Below, one piece after another: positions 1 through 5,170 of a DNA stretch of 5,170 bases (the first letter of the stretch is position 1; every line of letters begins with the position of its first letter). The DNA is from Candidatus Zixiibacteriota bacterium (GTDB lineage: Bacteria > Zixibacteria > MSB-5A5 > GN15 > JAAZOE01). The stretch covers positions 1 through 5,170 of the forward strand of contig JAQVRW010000236.1 in NCBI GenBank assembly GCA_028700875.1. The letters are read 5' to 3'. Below the pieces are notes generated by a model. That model saw nothing but the letters and a program-made list of their open reading frames with translations, was not told the origin of the DNA and did no database searches. Made by a program: the position numbers and the translations under genes.

Positions 1-1010
1 AGGTCGCCGCGATTTTGGGCGCCGATCCGTCGGAAATCTATTTCACCGCCGGAGGGACCGAGGCCGACAATCTGGCCCTGAAAGGGGCGGCCTGGGCGTT
101 GCAGGCGAAGGGGAATCATCTCATCGTATCCAAGATCGAGCATCATGCGATTCTGGAGTCGGCTCATTATCTGGAAAAGAACGGTTTTACGGTGACCTGT
201 CTCGGTTGCGGCCCGGAAGGGATCGTCTCGATCGAAGAATTGAAACGGGCGTTGACCCCCAGGACGACCGTGGTGTCGGTCATGATGGCCAACAACGAAA
301 CCGGCGTCATCCAGCCGATTGCCGAGATGGCCGCCATCTGTCATCAGGCGGGTGTGCTGTTTCACACCGATGCGGTCCAGGCGGTGGGTAAACTTCCGGT
401 CAGGGTCAACGACCTCGGAGTCGACATGCTGTCGCTGTCGGCGCATAAGTTTTATGGTCCCAAGGGAGTCGGCGCGCTCTATGCCCGCAAAGGAGTGAAA
501 CTGACCCCGTTGTTTCACGGCGGCAGTCACGAACGACGGAAACGGGCCGGGACGGAAAACTCGGCGGGCGTGATCGCCATGGCCAAGGCGCTGGAAATCG
601 CCGAAGCCCAGCGGGAAAAAGAACATGCCCGGATGACAGAATTGGGAGATTATTTCATTGCCCAGGTTCAGTCCAGGATAAAAGACGTTTATCTCAATGG
701 CGACCGTGACCGCCGCGTTCCCTCGACCGTCAACCTGTCGTTCAAAGGCGTCGAAGGCGAAGCGATCATCCTGTCGCTGGACATGAAAGGCATCTGCGTT
801 TCCTCCGGGTCGGCCTGCACCTCGGGGTCGCTGCAGGCGTCGCACGTGCTCACCGCCATGGGGGTCGATCCGCTTCTGGCCCAGGGGTCGATCCGGTTTT
901 CCATGGGACGGTACACGACCAAAGAACAGCTTGACTACACCATATCGGTGCTGCCGGAAATAATCGACCGTCTCCGGTCGATGTCGGCGGCTTACGATCA
1001 GGCCACCTGA
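1..1010 (+). CDS. Cysteine desulfurase, group I NifS/IscS-like, 5'-truncated
   Basis: This is a PLP-dependent cytosolic enzyme that converts L-cysteine to L-alanine and leaves a persulfide on its own cysteine for sulfur acceptors. The frame is open from base 3 and gives 335 visible residues before the TGA at 1008-1010. About 55-60 N-terminal residues seem to lie outside the window, because the visible part begins at the helix preceding the conserved FTAGGTEADN motif. The TTG at 15 is only an internal Leu codon. Numbering from the codon at base 3, His47 (IEHHA) should stack on PLP, Asp123 and Gln126 (HTDAVQ) contact the cofactor, and Lys149 (SAHKFYGPKG) forms the Schiff base. The catalytic Cys272 lies in SSGSACTSG, the group I signature. 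RAGTEN is also present. The C-terminus is short and lacks an obvious IscU-binding tail like that of E. coli IscS. The next gene is mnmA, so a role in tRNA thiolation, as for Bacillus YrvO, is the likeliest; a wider Fe-S role cannot be excluded. The family is certain, the exact symbol is not. Confidence 0.96.
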   Translation, partial: VAAILGADPSEIYFTAGGTEADNLALKGAAWALQAKGNHLIVSKIEHHAILESAHYLEKNGFTVTCLGCGPEGIVSIEELKRALTPRTTVVSVMMANNETGVIQPIAEMAAICHQAGVLFHTDAVQAVGKLPVRVNDLGVDMLSLSAHKFYGPKGVGALYARKGVKLTPLFHGGSHERRKRAGTENSAGVIAMAKALEIAEAQREKEHARMTELGDYFIAQVQSRIKDVYLNGDRDRRVPSTVNLSFKGVEGEAIILSLDMKGICVSSGSACTSGSLQASHVLTAMGVDPLLAQGSIRFSMGRYTTKEQLDYTISVLPEIIDRLRSMSAAYDQAT

Positions 1011-1013
1011 TCG
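995..1013 (+). repeat. Perfect 8-bp inverted repeat over the desulfurase stop codon
   Basis: CGATCAGG at 995-1002 and its exact reverse complement CCTGATCG at 1006-1013 flank a 3-base spacer (CCA). The desulfurase stop codon TGA (1008-1010) sits in the right arm. In RNA this would fold into a tight stem-loop. No T-run follows, since the next bases are GC-rich, so it does not look like a standard intrinsic terminator. It may affect mRNA stability or coupling to mnmA, or may be chance. Confidence 0.5.
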
Positions 1014-1052
1014 GCCCGGTTTGGCGGCGGCAATCAATATCCAATCGTGAAT

Positions 1053-2144
1053 ATGCCCGATCATGCGAATACAACGGTTCTGGTGGCCATGTCGGGCGGC
1101 GTGGACAGCTCCGTCGCTCTCCTGCTTCTGAAACGGCAGGGGTACGCCGTGGCCGGGGCCACCATGAAGCTGTGGGATTACCGCGACGTCGGGGGAGACC
1201 GTTCCGGCGGCGGGGGATGCTGCAACCTGAACTCGATCAACGACGCCCGGGCGGTATGCGATTCACTCGATGTCCCCCATTACGTTTTTGATTTCAGCGG
1301 CCGGTTTCGGGAAACAGTCATCGAGAACTTCGTGGCCGAATACTGGGCCGGGCGGACCCCCAACCCCTGCATCATCTGCAATTCCATCCTCAAGTGGCAA
1401 ACGTTTCTTGAGCAAGCTGCCAAGATAGGATGCGACCATATCGCCACCGGGCATTACGCCCGCACGGGATATGATGACGTTCGCAAGCGGTATTTCATCC
1501 GCCGGGGAATCGATCCCACCCGCGACCAGTCGTATGCCCTGTGCGGAGTCTCGCAGGAAGCCCTGTCCCGGACGATTCTGCCATTAGGGGAGCTGGCCAA
1601 GGTCGAAACCCGCCGGATTGCCGCCGAGGCCGGGCTTAAGACCGCCCGAGTCGCCGAGAGCATGGAAATCTGCTTCGTGGCCGACGACGACTACGAGCGG
1701 TTTATCCGGGAGTATTCTTCCGCTCCGATTCCGCCGGGTGAAATCGTGGATCGTAGCGGCCGGAAGGTCGGCGTCCACAAGGGTATCCCGTTCTATACTA
1801 TCGGCCAGCGCAAGGGGCTGGGTATCGCCCATCCGACCCCGCTGTACGTTATTGATATCGACTCCGCCCATAACCGCATCGTCATTGGCGATAACGTTGA
1901 CCTTGACCGCCGCGACATGACCGTCTCCAAAGTCAACTGGGTTTCGGTCGCTCCTGCCTCGGAACCGTTCTCCTGCCAGGTCAAGATTCGGTACCAGCAC
2001 CAGGCCGCCCCAGCCGTTGCTGTTGCCACCGCCGACGGTCATATCCGAATCACCTTCGACCAACCCCAACGGGCCATTACCCCCGGACAATCGGCCGTAC
2101 TATATGACGGCGACACCGTTCTGGCTGGCGGCATCATCGACTGA
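1053..2144 (+). CDS. mnmA: tRNA-specific 2-thiouridylase MnmA
   Basis: MnmA adenylates C2 of U34 in tRNA-Lys, tRNA-Glu and tRNA-Gln and replaces the oxygen with sulfur, giving the s2U part of mnm5s2U. Numbered from the ATG at 1053 the protein has 363 residues, close to the 368 of E. coli MnmA. The N-terminal ATP-pyrophosphatase domain shows the PP-loop SGGVDSS (14-20), RTPNPCIICN (101-110), ATGHYAR (131-137) and DQSY (158-161). Cys109 matches the E. coli nucleophile Cys102, and Cys207 in ESMEICF matches Cys199, which carries the persulfide. Cys106 stands where E. coli has Asp99, giving a CxxC. The central domain carries GQRKGLGI (251-258), and a C-terminal beta-barrel follows (about 290-363). 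The start is ambiguous: a GTG at 1047 is in frame two codons upstream, and neither start has a clear Shine-Dalgarno sequence. I prefer ATG. The gene follows the cysteine desulfurase, its likely sulfur donor, by about 40 bp, so co-transcription is probable. Confidence 0.96.
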   Translation: MPDHANTTVLVAMSGGVDSSVALLLLKRQGYAVAGATMKLWDYRDVGGDRSGGGGCCNLNSINDARAVCDSLDVPHYVFDFSGRFRETVIENFVAEYWAGRTPNPCIICNSILKWQTFLEQAAKIGCDHIATGHYARTGYDDVRKRYFIRRGIDPTRDQSYALCGVSQEALSRTILPLGELAKVETRRIAAEAGLKTARVAESMEICFVADDDYERFIREYSSAPIPPGEIVDRSGRKVGVHKGIPFYTIGQRKGLGIAHPTPLYVIDIDSAHNRIVIGDNVDLDRRDMTVSKVNWVSVAPASEPFSCQVKIRYQHQAAPAVAVATADGHIRITFDQPQRAITPGQSAVLYDGDTVLAGGIID

Positions 2145-2241
2145 ACCATCGCCGGGGCCGTCAATTGTTGTTGCTTTCGCCGACGGAGGTATCTTAGTTG
2201 TATACATTCGGCGGAGAAAATCGCGAAACAAGGAGTAAGCG
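2145..2241 (+). other. Intergenic leader region between mnmA and the hydrolase gene
   Basis: This is the only sizeable gap in the window and it is AT-richer than the genes around it. Weak promoter-like hexamers are present: TTGTTG at 2168-2173 and TATCTT at 2190-2195 with 16-bp spacing, plus TATACA at 2201-2206 without a matching -35 box. The arms CGCCGA (2178-2183) and TCGGCG (2208-2213) are perfect inverted repeats that could extend to about 9 pairs with G-U wobbles around a 24-nt loop. No T-run follows, so a terminator for mnmA is not evident. A new promoter here is possible, but read-through from mnmA is equally compatible. Confidence 0.3.
2230..2235 (+). promoter_or_regulatory. Ribosome binding site of the UPF0173-type hydrolase gene
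   Basis: AAGGAG lies 6 nt before the ATG at 2242. A TAA in the same frame at 2236-2238 rules out any longer reading frame, so together they fix the start of the gene at 2242. Confidence 0.85.
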
Positions 2242-2925
2242 ATGTTGAAACTGACTTTCCTGGGCCATTCCTGCGTGTATGCCACCGACGGCAAATACAA
2301 ATTGATCATCGACCCGTTCCTCGAAGGGAATCCGCAGGCCAATGTCTCCCCCGAGGAAATCGATGTCGACTATATCCTGGCCACCCATGGGCACGCTGAC
2401 CATCTGGGGGACTCCGTGGAGATTTCCAAACGAACCGGCGCGACGATCATCGCCCCCAACGAGCTGGCCGTCTGGGTCACCCGCAAGGGAGCCAAGGCTC
2501 ACAACATGCATATCGGCGGGTCGTACAAATTCCCTTTCGGCAAGGTCAAACTGACAATTGCCCATCATGGCTCGGCCGCGGGTGAATCCGGCCTCGAATA
2601 TACCGGCAATCCCTGCGGCTTCGTGTTCACGATGGGGGGCAAGACGGTCTACCACACCGGCGACACCGGGTTGTTTCTGGATATGAAGCTGATTGGCGAG
2701 ACGAATCCCATCGACCTCATGTTTCTGCCCATCGGCGACAACTTCACCATGGGCGTGGAAGACGCCGTCCGGGCGGTGCAATTCGTCAAACCGAAAATAG
2801 CCGTTCCGATGCATTACAAAACCTGGGAAATCATCGATGCTGAACCGGATGATTTCGCCCGCAAGCTGCAAGGATCGGGCGTAAAAGTGGTCATCCTCAA
2901 TCCCAACCAAACTTTAGAGATTTAG
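2242..2925 (+). CDS. UPF0173-type metal-dependent hydrolase (metallo-beta-lactamase fold)
   Basis: This is a 227-residue cytosolic protein with no signal peptide, of full length for the UPF0173 / UlaG-like branch of the metallo-beta-lactamase superfamily. The N-terminus shows the family pattern FLGHSC (6-11) and IIDPFL (22-27). The metal-binding motif HGHADH is at 49-54. Further likely metal or active-site residues are His108-His109 (AHHGS), Asp141 (YHTGDTGLF) and His191 (PMHYKTW). These features are seen directly, and by family they predict a dinuclear metal hydrolase. The substrate is unknown: relatives include L-ascorbate-6-phosphate lactonase UlaG, but nothing here indicates ascorbate use, and no sugar phosphotransferase genes are nearby. 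The start is fixed by a strong AAGGAG and an in-frame stop just upstream. The AsmA-family gene begins 7 bp after its stop, so the two are likely translated from one mRNA. The family is confident; the function is not assigned. Confidence 0.93.
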   Translation: MLKLTFLGHSCVYATDGKYKLIIDPFLEGNPQANVSPEEIDVDYILATHGHADHLGDSVEISKRTGATIIAPNELAVWVTRKGAKAHNMHIGGSYKFPFGKVKLTIAHHGSAAGESGLEYTGNPCGFVFTMGGKTVYHTGDTGLFLDMKLIGETNPIDLMFLPIGDNFTMGVEDAVRAVQFVKPKIAVPMHYKTWEIIDAEPDDFARKLQGSGVKVVILNPNQTLEI

Positions 2926-2928
2926 AGG
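2924..2928 (+). promoter_or_regulatory. Ribosome binding site of the AsmA-family gene, overlapping the upstream stop
   Basis: AGAGG begins inside the TAG stop codon (2923-2925) of the hydrolase gene and ends 4 nt before the ATG at 2933. A ribosome terminating on the first gene would stand on the initiation region of the second, which favours translational coupling. The motif is moderate in strength and its spacing is slightly short. Confidence 0.6.
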
Positions 2929-2932
2929 CGAT

Positions 2933-5170
2933 ATGGCGGCGGGCAAGACGAAGAAAAAGGGCGGGGGACGGCTGTTCAAGGTTATCATCGTCCTCTTGGT
3001 GTTGATCATTGCGGCGTTTGCGGCGGTCAAAATCTTCTTTCCGGCCGAGAAGGTCAAGGCGGAGATCATCAAGCGGGCTTCGACGGCCCTGGGACGCACG
3101 GTGGAGCTGGACGATGTTTCCCTGTCCATCATTCCCCGCCTGACGCTCGACCTGAAAGGCTTGCGTATCTACAGCCCGTCCGGATTTCCGGGGACCGAGT
3201 TCGTGACGATCGACCGGCTCTCCTGCGGATTGAAACTGATGCCGCTTCTGCGCAAGCAGTTCGTCTTCAATCAGATCAGCGTCGATCATCCGGTGATCCG
3301 CCTGCGGAAGACGACCGACGGACGCAACAACTTCACATTCAAGGGAAGCAGCGCCGACGTCGGGGGGCTAGTCACGCCGATTGCAGCTAAAGACACGCTT
3401 ACCTCGAAAGACGCGGCGCTATCGGCGTTCGCATTCGATTGGGCGCAGATCACCGCCGGGGATATCGTCTATCAGGACGACTCCACCGAGACCACTATCA
3501 CCCTCAGCAACGTCAGTCTCGAAACCCGCCTTGAGCTTCAGGACGGCGGCAAGACCGGCCGGTCGATGGGAACCTTGAAGATTCCGGCCATCTCGGCGAC
3601 CATCCTGCCGAAAAACCTGCCCTTGGCGCTGGAACTGGGATACAACGCCGATATCGATTTCCCGACCGCCGACCTGATGCTGAAAAACACGGTCCTGAAA
3701 ATAAACGGCATCCCCTTCGAGGTCGAAGCCACCGTCCGCAACATGATGAATCCGCAGTCGTTGTTTGCCCGGCTGAAAGCCTCCGGCGTATCGCTGGAGC
3801 CGTTGGTCGCCTATATTCCCCAGTCACCCAAGTTCGATCCCTCGAAACTTCGGGTCACCGGCAAACTCGATGGCGAGGTGGAGATCCGTCGTGAATTCAC
3901 CTCCGGCCTGAAACCGTATCTGGGCGGCAACCTGCGCTTCCAGAATCTGAACCTCGGGTACGCCAACGTCTCCAACCGGGTCGATTTCCAGACGCTATCC
4001 ATCGGCTTCACCGCCGATTCGGTCTCGATTGCCTCCCAGGGAGGGCAACTGGCCGATGGCCCATTCGCCATTTCCGGGGCCATCACCAACTGGAAAGACC
4101 TGTTGTATGATATCCGCCTAAAAGGACGTTATGCCCTGGCGGGATTGATTCCCTTCCTCAATCCGGCGCTCAACCCGGAAGTCTCCGGGCTTTTGACCTA
4201 TGATTTGACCGTGACCGGGCAGAAATCGCGTTGGGCCGAATCGCGCCTCTCCGGGACGCTGCAGGCCGAAAACATTTTCTTCAACACTAATAAATTATCG
4301 GCGCCGCTGAAACGGCTCGATCTGAATATGACTTTCGCCCCAAGCAAGACGCAGGTCAACTCGCTCTATCTTGAATACCCCGGCGTCCGGATGAATCTCA
4401 CCGGCGAACTGCGCAACGGCTTCGCGCACCTTTTGGCGCCGCGCAAGGGGTACCAGCGGCCCTATTTCGATTTCGCTGTTAATGCGCCGATGGTCAACTA
4501 TGACGTTCTCTTCCCGACCCCGACCGATTCCGCATTGACCGCCGCTCGGGCCGACACCCTGCCGCCGATATTCATTCCCGATATCGAAGCGGCCGGTACC
4601 GCGCGGGTGGATACGCTGATCTACGCCGGCGTGGAAATCACCAATATCTCCAGCGATGTCGCCTACAAAGACGGCGTTATCACCTACAGCAACGGCAAGG
4701 GCCGGGTGTATACCGGTTCGGTGGCCAGTGCCGGGACGGTCGATTTCAACGATTTCCGCAATCCCCACGTGAATTGCAGCGTCGAGGGGAGAGACATCGA
4801 GGCCAACGATTTCATGACCCGTTTCGCCGGGCTGGGCGGGCACCTGTATGGCAAACTCAATCTCAAGGGGACGATCGACGGGACAGGTTCGGAGCTGCCC
4901 GATTTTGTCCGCAGTCTCACCGCCGATGGCGCGGTGACCATGACCCAAGGGAAGCTGGTCAATATCGAACTGGTCAACGCCATGGCCAAGCAATTCGGCT
5001 TCAAGACATTCGAGGAGGAAAGCCTCAAGGACCTGGCCACGTTGGTAAAAATCCAAAACGGCACGCTGATACTGGACGGGATGCAGCTCATCTCCAATGT
5101 CGGCGATTGGAACCTGGACGGCGGCGTGGCCTTTTTGGACAAGACGCTCGACCTGAACGTCGGATTATAC
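2933..5170 (+). CDS. AsmA-family membrane-anchored envelope protein, 3'-truncated
   Basis: The frame stays open from the ATG at 2933 to the window end, giving 746 residues without a stop. A Lys-rich N-terminus (KTKKK, 5-9) precedes one hydrophobic segment at about 14-36, which predicts a cytoplasmic N-terminus, an inner-membrane anchor and a periplasmic body. The start of the body is AsmA-like: ALGRTVELDDVSLSIIPRL with following DLKGLRIYSP, then ITAGDIVYQDD near 177 and NVSLETRL. The rest is almost wholly alternating beta-strand sequence. From about 544 (PPIFIPDIEAAGTARVDTL) to the edge it matches the AsmA C-terminal type, including LTADGAVTMTQGKLVNIEL near 660 and LVKIQNGTLILDGM near 705. 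In known relatives (AsmA, TamB, YhdP) such proteins form long beta-grooves linked to lipid traffic between inner and outer membrane; that role is inferred here. The gene starts 7 bp after the hydrolase gene with an overlapping ribosome binding site. The true C-terminus is beyond the window. AsmA family is likely; subfamily is open. Confidence 0.88.
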   Translation, partial: MAAGKTKKKGGGRLFKVIIVLLVLIIAAFAAVKIFFPAEKVKAEIIKRASTALGRTVELDDVSLSIIPRLTLDLKGLRIYSPSGFPGTEFVTIDRLSCGLKLMPLLRKQFVFNQISVDHPVIRLRKTTDGRNNFTFKGSSADVGGLVTPIAAKDTLTSKDAALSAFAFDWAQITAGDIVYQDDSTETTITLSNVSLETRLELQDGGKTGRSMGTLKIPAISATILPKNLPLALELGYNADIDFPTADLMLKNTVLKINGIPFEVEATVRNMMNPQSLFARLKASGVSLEPLVAYIPQSPKFDPSKLRVTGKLDGEVEIRREFTSGLKPYLGGNLRFQNLNLGYANVSNRVDFQTLSIGFTADSVSIASQGGQLADGPFAISGAITNWKDLLYDIRLKGRYALAGLIPFLNPALNPEVSGLLTYDLTVTGQKSRWAESRLSGTLQAENIFFNTNKLSAPLKRLDLNMTFAPSKTQVNSLYLEYPGVRMNLTGELRNGFAHLLAPRKGYQRPYFDFAVNAPMVNYDVLFPTPTDSALTAARADTLPPIFIPDIEAAGTARVDTLIYAGVEITNISSDVAYKDGVITYSNGKGRVYTGSVASAGTVDFNDFRNPHVNCSVEGRDIEANDFMTRFAGLGGHLYGKLNLKGTIDGTGSELPDFVRSLTADGAVTMTQGKLVNIELVNAMAKQFGFKTFEEESLKDLATLVKIQNGTLILDGMQLISNVGDWNLDGGVAFLDKTLDLNVGLY

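Noticed and set aside
15..17. TTG at 15 as the start codon of the desulfurase
   Set aside because: The frame continues upstream to the window edge with family-like sequence, and starting here would remove the conserved N-terminal part of the enzyme.
1021..1046. TTGGCG with a CAATAT/TATCCA-like element before mnmA as a promoter
   Set aside because: The spacing between the hexamers is about 11 bp or less, too short for a sigma-70-type promoter.
1584..2090. A 168-codon open frame on the minus strand inside mnmA
   Set aside because: It lies wholly opposite conserved MnmA motifs such as GQRKGLGI and has no recognisable product.
2158..2186. CCGTC and GACGG arms after mnmA as a possible terminator
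   Set aside because: There are only 5 base pairs around a 19-nt loop and no T-run, so it is too weak to call a terminator.
2017..2238. A 73-codon plus-strand frame overlapping the end of mnmA and the gap
   Set aside because: Most of it is an out-of-frame reading of mnmA. Its only use is to show that a TAA at 2236-2238 closes the hydrolase frame upstream of its ATG.
2194..2910. A 238-codon open frame on the minus strand opposite the hydrolase gene
   Set aside because: It is the mirror of a well-supported coding gene with HGHADH and other family motifs. Its translation has a skewed Asp/Gly/His-rich composition and no recognisable domain, as expected for antisense of GC-rich codons.
2897..3289. 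A 130-codon minus-strand frame spanning the hydrolase-AsmA junction
   Set aside because: It crosses a plus-strand junction with a working ribosome binding site and has low-complexity charged sequence, so it is a shadow of the two plus genes.
4295..5056. A 253-codon open frame on the minus strand opposite the AsmA-family gene
   Set aside because: The plus strand is open without interruption and gives AsmA-like sequence throughout. The minus frame shows no domain and an antisense-like composition.

Overview
The window carries four genes, all on the plus strand and closely packed, with a GC-rich base composition and no sign of mobile elements, CRISPR arrays, tRNA or rRNA. Both outer genes are cut by the window edges: the first lacks its 5' end and the last lacks its 3' end. 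The organism is a bacterium. The long AsmA-type protein with an N-terminal membrane anchor suggests a diderm (Gram-negative-type) envelope. The phylum cannot be fixed from the sequence alone; a GC-rich environmental lineage is my impression, not a demonstrated assignment.

Region 1 (1-2144) is a sulfur-transfer pair for tRNA modification. It holds a group I (NifS/IscS-like) cysteine desulfurase, followed after a short gap by mnmA, the tRNA 2-thiouridylase. The desulfurase takes sulfur from cysteine as an enzyme persulfide. MnmA uses that sulfur to make 2-thiouridine at the wobble position of tRNA-Lys, tRNA-Glu and tRNA-Gln. No iscU, iscR or tus genes lie in the window, so the layout resembles the Bacillus yrvO-mnmA pair, in which the desulfurase is dedicated to MnmA. 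This MnmA has a Cys-X2-Cys plus distal Cys pattern instead of the Asp-X2-Cys plus Cys of E. coli. A perfect 8-bp inverted repeat covers the desulfurase stop codon.

Region 2 (2145-2241) is the only sizeable intergenic gap (97 bp). It is locally AT-richer and holds weak promoter-like hexamers, a possible 5'-UTR hairpin, an SD-like GGAGG facing a 16-codon TTG reading frame, and the strong ribosome binding site of the next gene.

Region 3 (2242-5170) is a two-gene unit: a UPF0173-type metallo-beta-lactamase-fold hydrolase and, 7 bp later with its ribosome binding site on the upstream stop codon, a large AsmA-family membrane-anchored protein of at least 746 residues. The two are probably translationally coupled. 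What links them functionally is unknown.

Overall this is ordinary housekeeping sequence. I found no convincing undescribed system. The points most worth a second look are the cysteine pattern of MnmA, the hairpin at the desulfurase-mnmA junction, and the leader region upstream of the hydrolase.
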